Shown: positions 40,262 to 49,797, numbered from the stretch's first letter. The stretch is 64,000 nt of DNA from Actinomyces sp. oral taxon 171 str. F0337 (GCF_005696555.1 NZ_CP040005.1:62001-126000), one strand, 5' to 3'. Numbers and translations are program-made. Notes: generated by a model from the sequence alone, not told the origin.

Positions 40262-43000
40262 TCAACCGGCGCGGCGCAGGCGCAGGGAGTTGGTGACCAC
40301 GATGACGCTGGAGGCGGCCATGGCGGCCCCCGCGATCATCGGGTTGAGCAGGCCGGCGGCCGCCAGCGGGATCGCGGCCACGTTGTAGGCGAAGGCCCAG
40401 AACAGGTTCTGGCGGATGATCCGCAGGGTCGCCCGCGACACCCGCACCGCGGCCACCGCCGCGTCCAGGTCCGTGCGCACCAGGGTGATGTCGGCGGCCT
40501 CGATGGCCACGTCCGCCCCCGAGCCCATGGCGAAACCCAGCCCCTGCGTGCCGGCCTGGGCCAGGGCGGCGGCGTCGTTGACCCCGTCACCCACCATGCC
40601 GACCACCGCGCCCTGGGCCTGCAGGTCGGCGACGACGTCGCGCTTGTCGGCGGGCAGCACCTCGGCGCGCACGTCGGCGGCGCCGATCCCCACCTGGGCC
40701 GCCACGTGCTCAGCGGCCCGGGCGTTGTCCCCGGTCAGCAGCACCGGGCGGATCCCCAGCTCGCGCAGAGCCGCCACCGCCGCCCGCGAGGAGGGCCGCA
40801 CCGTGTCCCGCACTACGAGAACGGCTACTGCCTGCAGCGGCTTCTTGTCGGCGTCTGCCTCAGCCTCGACGGTGTCAGTGGTATCCGCCGCGCCGACCGC
40901 GACGACGACGGCGGTCGCCCCGGAGTCCTGGGCCCCCTCCACAGCGGCCCGCACCGCCTCGGGAACCTCGGCGCCCATCTCATCGGCGAGCCAGCCCGGC
41001 CGGCCCACCGCCACCCGGCGCCCCTCCACCGTGGCGGACACGCCCCGGCCCTCATGGTTGGAGAAGCCGGTCGGTGCCGGCAGGTCGCCCAAGCGCTCGC
41101 GGGCGGCCGCCGTGATGGCCGCGGCGACCGGGTGCTCCGAGGCGGACTCGACCGTCCCCGCCAGGCGCAGCGCCTCGTCCCCGAGCGGGTTCAGGCTCGC
41201 GAGGGCGTCCTCCTGGCCGCTTGCGCCGGCGCCAACCTCGCCACTGCCGGCCGAGTCCGGGACCTGCGATGACGTCGGCTCCGATCTGCCCACCTCCCGG
41301 CAGGCATCGATCTCCAGGCTCATGCGCCCCTGGGTGACTGTGCCGGTCTTGTCCATGACCATTGTGTCCAGTGCCTGCGTCGACTCCAGCACCTCGGGGC
41401 CCTTGATGACCACGCCCAGCTGGGCGGCCCGGCCCGAACCGACCAGCAGCGCCGTCGGCGTGGCCAGCCCCAGCGCGCAGGGGCAGGCGATGACGAGCAC
41501 GGCCACCGCCGCGGTGAAGGCCGCCTGCGGACTGTGGCCGGTGAGTAGCCACCCCGCCAGGGTCGCGGCCGACAGCACCAGGACGATCGGCACGAACACC
41601 CCCGAGACCCGGTCCGCCAGCCGCTGGACGGGGGCCTTGCCGGCCTGCGCGGCCGTCACCATCCGGCCGATCCGGGCCAGCGTCGTCCCCTCGCCCACGG
41701 CCGTGGCCCGCACCAGCAGGACGCCGGAGGTGTTGACGGTCGCCCCGGTGACGGTCTGCCCGGCCTCGACCTCGGTGGGTACGGACTCCCCGGTGAGCAG
41801 TGAGGCGTCCACGGCCGAGCGGCCCTCGACGACGACGCCGTCGGTGGCCACCTTCTCACCCGGCCGCACGAGGAACAGGTCCCCGGCGGCCAGCTCCTCG
41901 GTGCTGATGCGCTCCTCGGTGCGGGTGGCCTCCGCGCGGGGCGAGCCGTCCTCATCGAGGACGTCGGCGGCGTCGCGGCTGCCCGACGGCGAGGTGAGGA
42001 CGACGCGGGTGACCTCCTTGGCGCCCAGTTCCAGCAGGGCGCGCAGGGCGTCGCCGGAGCGGTACTTGGCGCGCGCCTCCGCGTAGCGGCCCGCCAGGAG
42101 GAAGGTGGTCACCCAGGCGGCCGACTCGAAGTACATGTGGGCGGCGTGCCCCTGGGAGCGGGGCAGCAGCTCCATGCTCATGCGCATGCCGATGTGCCCG
42201 GCCCCGCCGAGCACCAGCGCCCACAGGCTCCAGGCGGTCGCGGCGATCACCCCGAGCGACACGAGCGTGTCCATGGTGAAGGCCCCGTGCCGCAGCGCCC
42301 GGAAGGCCGCCTTGTGGAAGGGCCAGGCCCCCCAGACCGCCACCGGCAGCGCCATGAGCGCCACCGTCCACTGCCAGCCCGGCATCTGGAGGGCCGGCAC
42401 CATGGAGATCGCCATGATCGGCACCGACAGGATGAGGCAGTAGAGGAGCCGCAGGCGCAGGTCGGCGGCCCGTTCCACGTGCGAGGCGCCCAGTGTCGGT
42501 GCGTCCTGCCCGGAGGCGGAGCGGGGGGACGCGCCGCCGGCGCTGACGGGAGCACCGGGGCGTGTCTCCGGCGGTGCCGCCGCCATGGACAGCGTCGCGC
42601 GGCCGCCCGTGCCCTTGGCACTGCGCCGGCCTTCGGCCGAGCCGGGTGCGGACGGCCCCGACGCTGATGCTGCCGATGACACCGATGCTGCCGACGTCGT
42701 CGACGCGGGCTCCCCGGCCGGCGATGCCTCCGATTCGACCGGCTCATCCGGTGAGGCGGCATCCAGCAGGGCGCCGGTGTAGCCGGCGCGGGCGACCGTG
42801 GCCAGGAGGTCATCGACGCTCACCGCGCTCGGGGCGGTGACGCGGGCCGACTCGGTGGCGAGGTTGACCGAGGCGCTCACGCCGTCGAGCTTGTTCAGCT
42901 TCTTCTCCACCCGGGCCACGCAGCTGGCGCAGGTCATGCCCCCGATGGAGAGGCTGACGGTGCGCTGCTGCCCGCCGGATTCCTGGCTGGTCGTACTCAT
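40262..43000 (-). CDS. copA: Copper-translocating P1B-type ATPase
   Basis: 912-residue membrane ATPase exporting Cu(I). The N-terminal metal-binding domain has GMTCASC (C24, C27). A Ser/Ala/Pro-rich linker of about 90 residues follows, then the transmembrane domain with CPC (VIACPCALGLATP), the phosphorylation site DKTGTVTQG, and the nucleotide-binding domain ending in MVGDGVNDAAALAQA. HMA, CPC and the eight-helix plan define CopA. It is followed upstream by copZ and csoR, so the set forms a copper-responsive operon read right to left. Confidence 0.95.
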   Translation of the reverse strand: MSTTSQESGGQQRTVSLSIGGMTCASCVARVEKKLNKLDGVSASVNLATESARVTAPSAVSVDDLLATVARAGYTGALLDAASPDEPVESEASPAGEPASTTSAASVSSAASASGPSAPGSAEGRRSAKGTGGRATLSMAAAPPETRPGAPVSAGGASPRSASGQDAPTLGASHVERAADLRLRLLYCLILSVPIMAISMVPALQMPGWQWTVALMALPVAVWGAWPFHKAAFRALRHGAFTMDTLVSLGVIAATAWSLWALVLGGAGHIGMRMSMELLPRSQGHAAHMYFESAAWVTTFLLAGRYAEARAKYRSGDALRALLELGAKEVTRVVLTSPSGSRDAADVLDEDGSPRAEATRTEERISTEELAAGDLFLVRPGEKVATDGVVVEGRSAVDASLLTGESVPTEVEAGQTVTGATVNTSGVLLVRATAVGEGTTLARIGRMVTAAQAGKAPVQRLADRVSGVFVPIVLVLSAATLAGWLLTGHSPQAAFTAAVAVLVIACPCALGLATPTALLVGSGRAAQLGVVIKGPEVLESTQALDTMVMDKTGTVTQGRMSLEIDACREVGRSEPTSSQVPDSAGSGEVGAGASGQEDALASLNPLGDEALRLAGTVESASEHPVAAAITAAARERLGDLPAPTGFSNHEGRGVSATVEGRRVAVGRPGWLADEMGAEVPEAVRAAVEGAQDSGATAVVVAVGAADTTDTVEAEADADKKPLQAVAVLVVRDTVRPSSRAAVAALRELGIRPVLLTGDNARAAEHVAAQVGIGAADVRAEVLPADKRDVVADLQAQGAVVGMVGDGVNDAAALAQAGTQGLGFAMGSGADVAIEAADITLVRTDLDAAVAAVRVSRATLRIIRQNLFWAFAYNVAAIPLAAAGLLNPMIAGAAMAASSVIVVTNSLRLRRAG

Positions 43001-43069
43001 GGGAGCCTCCTTGTCTGTTGCTGCTCTGCGGCGCCCAGACGCCGGGCGTCGACGTTGGGGTGTCCGGGC

Positions 43070-43339
43070 TCAGCGCTCGCGGACGTCGCGCTCGACGGCG
43101 TCGAGCGTGTAGTCCCCGGCCTCATCAATGGCCTCGGCCAGGGCCGTGTCCTCCAGGCGGATGTCGGAGAGCACGGTGACGGTGGACTGCCCGCCCTTGT
43201 TGAGCAGGACGGAGACGTCCTTGACGCCGTCGAGCGCCTCGAGCTCCTCGGTGACGTGGGCGACGCAGTGGCCGCAGGTGAGTCCGGAGACCTTGAGGGT
43301 GGTGGTGCGGTCGATGCCATCGGCGGTGAACTCAGTCAT
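43070..43339 (-). CDS. copZ: Copper chaperone CopZ
   Basis: 89-residue single HMA domain. The Cu(I)-binding loop reads GLTCGHCVAHV, two cysteines two residues apart. It carries copper to the N-terminal domain of CopA. It lies 69 bases upstream of copA and 84 bases downstream of csoR on the same strand. ATG 43339 follows AAGGAGTGA. Confidence 0.93.
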   Translation of the reverse strand: MTEFTADGIDRTTTLKVSGLTCGHCVAHVTEELEALDGVKDVSVLLNKGGQSTVTVLSDIRLEDTALAEAIDEAGDYTLDAVERDVRER

Positions 43340-43423
43340 CTCTCACTCCTTGGGAAGCGTGTGCGGAAAACGGGTGGATCGGAACGGGAACGAGACGGTC
43401 CGGCACGGGGCGGACCGCGCTGT

Positions 43424-43705
43424 TCAGGACCGCACGAGCCGGGCGATGGCGTCGGAGGCCTCGCGGATCTTGGCGGTGCCCTCCTCGTCGCCGGCCTGGG
43501 CGGCGTGCAGGACGCAGTGGCTCATGTGGTCCTCCAGCAGGCCGAGGCTGACGGCACGAAGAGCCTTGGAGGCGGCGGAGATCTGGGTGAGGACGTCGAT
43601 GCAGTAGACGTCCTCCTCAACCATGCGGGAGATGCCCCGGACCTGCCCCTCGATGCGGCGCAGGCGCTTGAGGTAGTCCTCCTTGGATCCGGTGTAGCCG
43701 GCCAT
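43424..43705 (-). CDS. csoR: Copper-sensing repressor CsoR
   Basis: 93-residue all-helical DUF156/CsoR-family repressor. The Cu(I) ligands are visible as Cys in VYCIDVL and HC in HMSHCVLHA, the C-H-C set of CsoR; the start RLRRIEGQVRGI is family-typical. It releases DNA when copper binds. ATG 43705 was chosen because GGAGGAGAG precedes it; the frame is open to 43843 without a ribosome site. Two palindromic sites lie just upstream. Confidence 0.93.
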   Translation of the reverse strand: MAGYTGSKEDYLKRLRRIEGQVRGISRMVEEDVYCIDVLTQISAASKALRAVSLGLLEDHMSHCVLHAAQAGDEEGTAKIREASDAIARLVRS

Positions 43706-43737
43706 CTCTCCTCCGTTGTCTCGGTCGGGATCGAACA

Positions 43738-43752
43738 TACCCCCGGGGGGTA
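43738..43752. promoter_or_regulatory. CsoR operator 1
   Basis: TACCCCCGGGGGGTA, a G/C-tract palindrome flanked by TA, the classic CsoR operator shape, centred 40 bases upstream of the csoR start. Confidence 0.8.
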
Positions 43753-43763
43753 GATCGGTCAAG

Positions 43764-43778
43764 TACCCCCTAGGGGTA
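43764..43778. promoter_or_regulatory. CsoR operator 2
   Basis: TACCCCCTAGGGGTA, the second such palindrome, 26 bases centre to centre from the first. It is also 95 bases from the divergent gene at 43873. Confidence 0.8.
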
Positions 43779-43872
43779 TGTGGTCGGTGATGGCCGCACG
43801 GAGTGCGGGCGGGGCCGGCCCGATGGGTACGGAACCGGGACACGGGGAAGGGGGACGTGGGATGCTCGTGCC

Positions 43873-44790
43873 ATGACCGCCGCTGCCCATGCCTGCCCTG
43901 GCCCCGCCGACCCCGATCTCCAGCTCGCCCAGGACCCGAGGGCCGGCGCCGGACGGCTCATGGTGCTGGCCGGCAACCGTCCCGACCTGCGCGGCGTCAT
44001 CGTGGACAACCCGGGCTGCTCCCCGGAGCTGCGGGCCTGGGTGAGCCGCATGGGAGGTGCTTCCGCCGGCTCCGGCCGCGGCGGGCGCCACGGCGCCGAT
44101 GACGCTGCGTCCTGGACCGACGACGCTGACAACGCTGACAACGCTGACAACTCCGTGTCGCTGGCACCCACGGGCTGGGAGCCCTCCGACATCGGCCTGG
44201 GCGACGACCCCTTCGGCTCCGTCCTGGGCGATCCGCTCATGGGCTCACCGCTCTTCGACGACGCCGGCGACCTGGGCCAGGAGCCCGCCTCCGCCGAGCC
44301 CGCCGGCGCAGCCGGTCGGAACGGGAAGGGAGGGCGGCGACCGTCGTCGAGCCGGAGCACGGCCAAACCGCGTACCGGCCCCGCCCGCACCGCCTCGCGC
44401 ACGGCCGCGGCCCGGGTCTCGCCGTCGCCCGTCCCGCCCGCGCAGCGGCCGTCGGTGACGATGCCGCCGCGACCGGCTCCGATGCCGCCTGGACGCTTCG
44501 CGCCGACGGCACCGTTCCCGGTGCCGGGGACTGCCGGGCCCGTCGGAGCCGCTCCGGGCCGGGCGGAGGACAACCCCTGGGCCGCGGGGGAAACGCCGGC
44601 CGCCGGTGCCCCGAGCGCCGCAGGCGCCCCCGGGGCCTCCTTCGGGGTGGGCGGTGACGACGCCCCGCCGTCCTTGCGGACCGCCAGGAGGCCGGCCCCG
44701 TCCTCGCAGCCCAGCACGAGCCCGGCCAAGGTTGTGGGCTGGGTCTTCTTCGTCCTCCTGTTCATCATCATCCGGGCCTGCAACGGCTGA
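43873..44790 (+). CDS. LRV-like protein with C-terminal membrane anchor
   Basis: 305-residue protein. Residues 10-60 (LAQDPRAGAGRLMVLAGNRPDLR, cited here as LAQDPRAG and NPGCSPELRAWV) resemble the leucine-rich variant repeat N-domain found in several actinobacterial proteins. A long Pro/Ala/Gly-rich disordered region of 200 residues follows, and the C-terminus is one transmembrane helix (VVGWVFFVLLFIIIRACNG). ATG 43873 was chosen as the first with family similarity; an earlier frame lacks support. Function unknown. The two CsoR operators lie just upstream, but it may be only a neighbour. Confidence 0.78.
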   Translation: MTAAAHACPGPADPDLQLAQDPRAGAGRLMVLAGNRPDLRGVIVDNPGCSPELRAWVSRMGGASAGSGRGGRHGADDAASWTDDADNADNADNSVSLAPTGWEPSDIGLGDDPFGSVLGDPLMGSPLFDDAGDLGQEPASAEPAGAAGRNGKGGRRPSSSRSTAKPRTGPARTASRTAAARVSPSPVPPAQRPSVTMPPRPAPMPPGRFAPTAPFPVPGTAGPVGAAPGRAEDNPWAAGETPAAGAPSAAGAPGASFGVGGDDAPPSLRTARRPAPSSQPSTSPAKVVGWVFFVLLFIIIRACNG

Positions 44791-44834
44791 GACGGGAGGG
44801 AGTCGGGGCCGGCACCCCAGAGGTCGGGTGGGCC

Positions 44835-45560
44835 TCAGCGCGCAGCGGAGCCCGGGGACGAGCCGCTCGGGGCGCTGGTGGCCGGGATGGTGATGGGGCT
44901 GTTGGATGCGTAGCCGTGCTTGAAGGCCCACACCACGATCTCCAGGCGCGAGGCCGTCCCCGTCTTGTGGAACAGGCCGGTGATGTGGGACTTGACCGTC
45001 GCCTCGGCGATGGCCAGCAGGGAGGCGATCTTGCGGTTCGAGGCCCCCTCGCACAGGAGGTGGAGCACGTCGCGCTCCCTCTCCGAGAGGTGGACGCTGC
45101 CGTCCGCGCCGCGCACGGAGGCCAGGGCGTAGTCGATGAGACGCGTCGTCGGCGTCGGAGCCACGACCTTCGCCCCGGAGTGGACCGTGCGCACCGCTGC
45201 GATGATCTCCTCGGCCGGGGCGCTCTTGAGCAGGAAGCCGCTGGCGCCCGCCCCCAGGCCCTGCAGGAGGTCCTCGTCGGTGTCCACCGTGGTCAGCAGA
45301 ATGACCCGGGTCGACGGCGAGAGGCGGAGCACCTCCCTGGTCATCTCCACGCCGTCCATGTGCTCCATGTGGACGTCGGTGATGAGGACGTCGACCTGGT
45401 GCGACTGCAGAAACCGCAGGACGGCCCGCGGTGAGCGTGTTGCGGTGAGGACCTTGAGGTCCTCGACATCAGAGAAGTAGGACTCCAGATGGGCCAGGGC
45501 CATCGCGTCGTCGTCGACCAGGGCCAGGCCGACACGATCGGGAGAAATCTGGGAAGACAT
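44835..45560 (-). CDS. LuxR/NarL-family response regulator, orphan
   Basis: 241-residue regulator. The receiver domain has the acidic pair at D16-D18 and the phospho-acceptor D62 in LITDVHM. The C-terminal LuxR HTH (residues 155-215) reads LSERERDVLHLLCEGASNRK. No sensor kinase is adjacent. It diverges from the RiPP cluster and is separated from ycaO by 264 bases, so control of that cluster is likely. The ATG at 45560 is preceded by AAGGAGA. Confidence 0.88.
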   Translation of the reverse strand: MSSQISPDRVGLALVDDDAMALAHLESYFSDVEDLKVLTATRSPRAVLRFLQSHQVDVLITDVHMEHMDGVEMTREVLRLSPSTRVILLTTVDTDEDLLQGLGAGASGFLLKSAPAEEIIAAVRTVHSGAKVVAPTPTTRLIDYALASVRGADGSVHLSERERDVLHLLCEGASNRKIASLLAIAEATVKSHITGLFHKTGTASRLEIVVWAFKHGYASNSPITIPATSAPSGSSPGSAAR

Positions 45561-45824
45561 GAGTCTCCTTGGGCAGATGTGTGCAGCCCGCGGTCAGTGG
45601 GGGGCGCGGCCTGCTGGGAACAGTGAACAAAATACCTGAAAAAGGAGATTCGCCGTGTAAACGCTCCGAGACGCGCCCCGACCAAAGGTGGACAGAGCCA
45701 GCCGAATGGCGAATGAAGCAGTAGATCAAAGGCCGATGCGAGGCCCCATTGGATTCCGGCAGGCTCTTGGCCAACGGCACTTCCCCAAGTGTGCCTCCTC
45801 TGTCGTTCCCAGGAAGGAGGGTCC

Positions 45825-47216
45825 GTGTACCGCTCTGCGCTCATTGAGGGCGTCGCGCCATCACTGGCTCGTGCTGCGTCACTCGAGTCTCCCTTCGGCC
45901 TGGTTTCCCGTTCCACCGAGCTGCCCCAAGCGGCCGGAGAGCCGGTCTTCGCGATCTGGACCGGTCTTCTGGGTGATCCCTCTGAGGCGCTGAGGTCACA
46001 GCGCACCTGGAATCACCGTGCCGAGGCGGGCAACTTCGACGGGGCCGGCGGGGCCATCGACGCCGATCGCGCCAGACACATCGCGATCGTGGAGACGATG
46101 GAGCGCTACTCCAGCTGCTCATGGACGGAGGAGGAGCTGGTGTGGGACACCCCCGCCGGTCTCGGCGAGGCCGCGATCGGACCGGAACGCTGGCCGGCGT
46201 GCTCGGCCACCGAGCTGGCGGACCCCGACTGCGGGCTCATCGCCTCAGACCCCCGCGTCCCCCTGCGATGGGTGCGCGGCTGGTCCCTGACCCGCGGCCG
46301 AGAGGTCTTCGTCCCAGCGGTGCTGACATACCTCAACTTCCCGGTGCGCACCCCCTCCGAGCAGTTCGTCAACCCCATCTCCACCGGCACTGCCGCGCAC
46401 TCCGACCTGCGCGAGGCGGTCCTGGGGGGCCTGCTCGAGGTCATCGAGCGCGACTCCATCGCCCTGACCTGGCTCCAGCGCCTGCGCCTGCCCGCGGTCG
46501 CCGTCGACCCCGACACCCTGGGCGAGGTCGCCGCCGAGTACCACCGGGTGGGCACCTCCACCGAGCTGGAGACCCACCTGTTCGACGCCACCACCGACTA
46601 CGGCGTCCCCACCCTCTACGCCGTCCAGACCTCGCAGGTCGACCCCGAGCTGGCCCAGGTGGTGGCCGCCACCTGCGATATCGACCCGCAGCGGGCGCTG
46701 GCCAAGATCCACCGCGAGCTCGCCTCCCTGCGCATCGCCCTGCGCAGCCACGCCCGCGGCCCGCGCGCCCAGGAGATCAAGGGGCAGGACCTCACCGTGG
46801 TCGGTGGCGCCCTGGCCGACGCCGAGCTGTCCATGCGCCACGTCTTCGACTTCCTCCTGGAGGGGGAGCGGCCCGTCCACGCCCTCAATGGGATCGGCAC
46901 CCTCACGGCACCGTCGGCCGGCGCCGGCGGCAGTGGCAGCCCCGACGGCAGCGGCGGCCCCGATCCGCTCGAGCAGGTCGTCGCCAACCTGGAGCGGGCC
47001 GGCGCCGAGGCGATCGTCGTCGACATCACCACCGATGAGGCCCGCCAGGTCGGCATGCACGTCATCAAGGCCCTCATCCCCGAGGCCATGCCCCTGTCCT
47101 TCAGCCACCACGCCCGCTACCTCGCCACGCCACGCCTCTACCAGGCGCCCCGGGCGATGGGGCTGACCGTCCACGACGAGGAGGGGATCAACCCCGTCCG
47201 CCAGCCCTTCGCCTGA
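45825..47216 (+). CDS. YcaO-domain cyclodehydratase of RiPP cluster
   Basis: 463-residue YcaO enzyme, expected to convert Cys/Ser/Thr to azolines using ATP. ATP-binding motifs are visible: ETMERYSSC (residues 90-98), the EVIERD helix, and FVDITT-like (IVVDITTDEA) near residue 405. The C-terminus ends NPVRQPFA and lacks the terminal PxPxP of many azoline formers. GTG 45825 is preceded by AGGAAGGAGG. It is the first gene of the operon with two E1-like partners directly after it (3 and 1 base gaps). Confidence 0.9.
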   Translation: MYRSALIEGVAPSLARAASLESPFGLVSRSTELPQAAGEPVFAIWTGLLGDPSEALRSQRTWNHRAEAGNFDGAGGAIDADRARHIAIVETMERYSSCSWTEEELVWDTPAGLGEAAIGPERWPACSATELADPDCGLIASDPRVPLRWVRGWSLTRGREVFVPAVLTYLNFPVRTPSEQFVNPISTGTAAHSDLREAVLGGLLEVIERDSIALTWLQRLRLPAVAVDPDTLGEVAAEYHRVGTSTELETHLFDATTDYGVPTLYAVQTSQVDPELAQVVAATCDIDPQRALAKIHRELASLRIALRSHARGPRAQEIKGQDLTVVGGALADAELSMRHVFDFLLEGERPVHALNGIGTLTAPSAGAGGSGSPDGSGGPDPLEQVVANLERAGAEAIVVDITTDEARQVGMHVIKALIPEAMPLSFSHHARYLATPRLYQAPRAMGLTVHDEEGINPVRQPFA

Positions 47217-47219
47217 GCC

Positions 47220-47999
47220 ATGAGCACGACGTCCGCACCACCATCCACCTCACCGACCGACTCCCAGGAGCCCCGACCCGACATGAGCATGACGCCGCCC
47301 GCGCCGGCCGCGCAGCCGGCACAGCAGCCGGCACCTCAGGCCCCCACGGGGCCGGTGACGGCATACCTGCCCCAGGGCGGGTTCGCGCGCGCCGTCGCCG
47401 CGCGGCTCGCCGGGGACGGCGACGTCGTCGTCCCGGTCGACCAGGGGCTGGTCAGCGCCTACATCCCCTACGCCGACCGCGCGGTTCTCATCGCCGACCC
47501 CGACCAGTCCGGACTGCGCGAGGACCTCGACACCCTCTCCTTCACCCGGGGCATGCCCTCCCTGGGCCTGGAGCTGTTCCCCACCGAGTTGCGTTGCGGG
47601 CCGCTCGTGGTCCCCGGCCGCAGCGCCTGCTACCGCTGCTACGACCGGCGCCGCCGCCAGCACGGCTACCGCCCCCTGCCCCCCGAGGTCTCTTCCGAGC
47701 ACGGCCCGCTGGAGCAGGCCTACGCCCACCACCACGTGCTCCTGGGCGCCGGCCTCATCTCCCTGGCCCTGCAGGTCCTGGACGCCCCCGGTCCCCAGGA
47801 CCCGGCCCCGACGGACGCCGACGTCGCACCGATCGGCGGACAGGTGTGGACCATCGACCTCGTCTCCGGCATCACCACCTGCTCGCCGACCGTGGCCGTC
47901 GACCGCTGCGAGACCTGCTCGGGCCGCTACGAGGGGCGCCGCGACGGCCTGCCCGCGCTCGCGGCCCTCTTGCCCGAGCGACGTGGGGAGGTGGCCTGA
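47220..47999 (+). CDS. E1-like/TOMM leader-binding protein, short form
   Basis: 259-residue protein related to the ThiF-like partner of YcaO enzymes. After a 50-residue Pro/Gln-rich start, the core has a zinc-type CxxC pair (SACYRCYDRR) and a second (CETCSGR), the usual tetracysteine site of E1-like cyclodehydratase partners. The GPLVVPGRSACYRCY segment resembles the GPYVDxxxxxC.xC of the next gene. It probably binds the leader peptide or activates YcaO. No nucleotide-binding GxGxxG is seen, so it is a non-adenylating E1-like form. Confidence 0.7.
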   Translation: MSTTSAPPSTSPTDSQEPRPDMSMTPPAPAAQPAQQPAPQAPTGPVTAYLPQGGFARAVAARLAGDGDVVVPVDQGLVSAYIPYADRAVLIADPDQSGLREDLDTLSFTRGMPSLGLELFPTELRCGPLVVPGRSACYRCYDRRRRQHGYRPLPPEVSSEHGPLEQAYAHHHVLLGAGLISLALQVLDAPGPQDPAPTDADVAPIGGQVWTIDLVSGITTCSPTVAVDRCETCSGRYEGRRDGLPALAALLPERRGEVA

Positions 48000-48000
48000 G

Positions 48001-49797
48001 ATGGCCGGGAACGATACGGGTTCCGTCATGCGCGCCGGCGACGTCGGCCGCGCCGCCCGCCGCGACCTGCAGTTCCGCATCCCCCGCAGACCCGTGGTCC
48101 GGCTGGGGCTGCGCGCGCGGCCCGACGAGACCGGCTGGATCATCGACGGCGCCCGCAAGAGCCAGGTCCTGGGCGGCGCCTTCGCCCGCGAGCACATGGG
48201 CCCCCTGCTCCAGGCCTGCGACGGCACCCGCACCCTCGACGAGATCGGCGAGGTCACCGGCATCGGCCCCCAGGCGGCCTTCGAGGCCGTCTCCCTGCTG
48301 TGGACCGGCGGCATCGTCGAGGAGGGCGACACCGAGCCCGCCCCCGGCGACCCGGCGCCCGAGCTGGCCCGGTTCCTCTCCCGCCTGGGCGACTCCACCG
48401 GCGTCAACGACTCCTGGCAGGACGCCGCCCGCCGCCTGGCCGCCGCCCGGGTCGCCGTCGTCGGGGACACCGAGCTGGCCGGCGAGATGGTGTCCGCCCT
48501 GGAGCCCACCCTGCCCGAGGTGCGGCTCGACAGCGCACCCCGCCGGGGGGACACGCTCACCGTCCTCATCGAGACCATCGGCTGCGCGGCCCGCTCCCAG
48601 GAGGTGGCGCGCCGCTGCCGGCAGGAGGGCATCGCGCTGCTGCGGGTGCGCGCCGAGCAGGAGGCGGTGACGGTCGGCCCCTACGTGGACGAGGCCTTCT
48701 CGCCCTGCCTGGCCTGCGCGTGCGCCGATGAGCCCGACCTCGGCCCCCGCCCCGAGGCCGCCCGCCGCGACATCGTCATCGGCCTGGCCTCCCGGGCCGT
48801 GGCCGCCCTCATCGCCCGCGCCACCGTCACCCACCTTCCCGGGGACGCCCGGCGCACGGACCTGGCCACCTTCACCTACTCCGACCGCCCGGTCGTCTCC
48901 CGCCCCGGCTGCCCCGTCTGCGCGGTGGCCGGGCGGGGCGAGGAGCCGGTGCCGGTGGCGCCCTCGGCCCCCGTGGGGGCCCGCTACGAGCAGTCCGTGG
49001 CCATCCCGCCGGCCGCCTTCGTCGACTCCAAGGGTCACCAGCAGCACTACAAGCCCTCCAACCTGCGCCTCCAGCGAGAGTTCCGCGACTGGCCGGTCTG
49101 CCCGCGCACGCCCCTGCCGCCGGCCGACCTGAAGCGCCTCGACCAGCCCTGGCCGATCGTGCACCCGCTCACCGATGACGGCGCCGAGCCCGACGTCGTC
49201 ACCCGCCCCACCCTGTCCGAGCTAGCCACGATCCTGGCACTGTCGGTCGGTGTGCGCGAGCCGCTCGGTACCGAGCCCACCGGCCAGGAGCGGGCCGAGG
49301 TCGTCCAGACCCCGCTGAGCGCCAAGCTGCGCCGCTGGACGGCCGCCGGCGGCAACATCGGCTCGGTGACCGCCTACGTCATCGTCCCCGAGCGCGGGCG
49401 GGTGGGCCACGAGGTGAAGGGGGCGGCCGGGCAGCGGCCGGCCCCGGGCACCTACGTCTACATCGAGCGCGACCACGCCCTGGCCCTCATCGGGCCCGGC
49501 CCCTCGGCGTCGGACACGGGCACGGAGCCCCTGCCCGACGGCGTCGGCGCCCGGATCGTCCTGACCGGCAACGTGGACAAGGTGGCCCGCAAGTACTTCT
49601 CCTTCGCCCTGCGCATCGCGGTCCAGGACTGCGGCTGCTCCTTCGAGGTCATCCGCCTCGTCGCCGACGCCCTGGGGGTGCCGCTGCGCGCCCGCGCCCG
49701 CTGGGACGAGCAGCGCATCGCCCGGGCGCTGGGCACCGACCCGGCCCGGGAGCCGGCCTGCATCGTCGTCGACCTGGGAGGCAGCCGTGCGTACTGA
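48001..49797 (+). CDS. RRE/E1-like protein fused to SagB-like oxidoreductase domain
   Basis: 598-residue fusion. Residues 20-110 form an RRE-like (PqqD-type) peptide-binding domain (GWIIDGARKSQVL, LDEIGEVTGI). Residues 145-310 look like a degenerate E1-like fold with CLACAC and CPVC zinc pairs. Residues 310-598 resemble the SagB/McbC-type flavin oxidoreductase that turns azolines to azoles: KYFSFALRIAVQDCG and FEVIRLVADALGVP. A leader-reading domain linked to the oxidase is an unusual combination and may couple recognition to oxidation. It starts one base after the previous gene. Confidence 0.75.
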   Translation: MAGNDTGSVMRAGDVGRAARRDLQFRIPRRPVVRLGLRARPDETGWIIDGARKSQVLGGAFAREHMGPLLQACDGTRTLDEIGEVTGIGPQAAFEAVSLLWTGGIVEEGDTEPAPGDPAPELARFLSRLGDSTGVNDSWQDAARRLAAARVAVVGDTELAGEMVSALEPTLPEVRLDSAPRRGDTLTVLIETIGCAARSQEVARRCRQEGIALLRVRAEQEAVTVGPYVDEAFSPCLACACADEPDLGPRPEAARRDIVIGLASRAVAALIARATVTHLPGDARRTDLATFTYSDRPVVSRPGCPVCAVAGRGEEPVPVAPSAPVGARYEQSVAIPPAAFVDSKGHQQHYKPSNLRLQREFRDWPVCPRTPLPPADLKRLDQPWPIVHPLTDDGAEPDVVTRPTLSELATILALSVGVREPLGTEPTGQERAEVVQTPLSAKLRRWTAAGGNIGSVTAYVIVPERGRVGHEVKGAAGQRPAPGTYVYIERDHALALIGPGPSASDTGTEPLPDGVGARIVLTGNVDKVARKYFSFALRIAVQDCGCSFEVIRLVADALGVPLRARARWDEQRIARALGTDPAREPACIVVDLGGSRAY

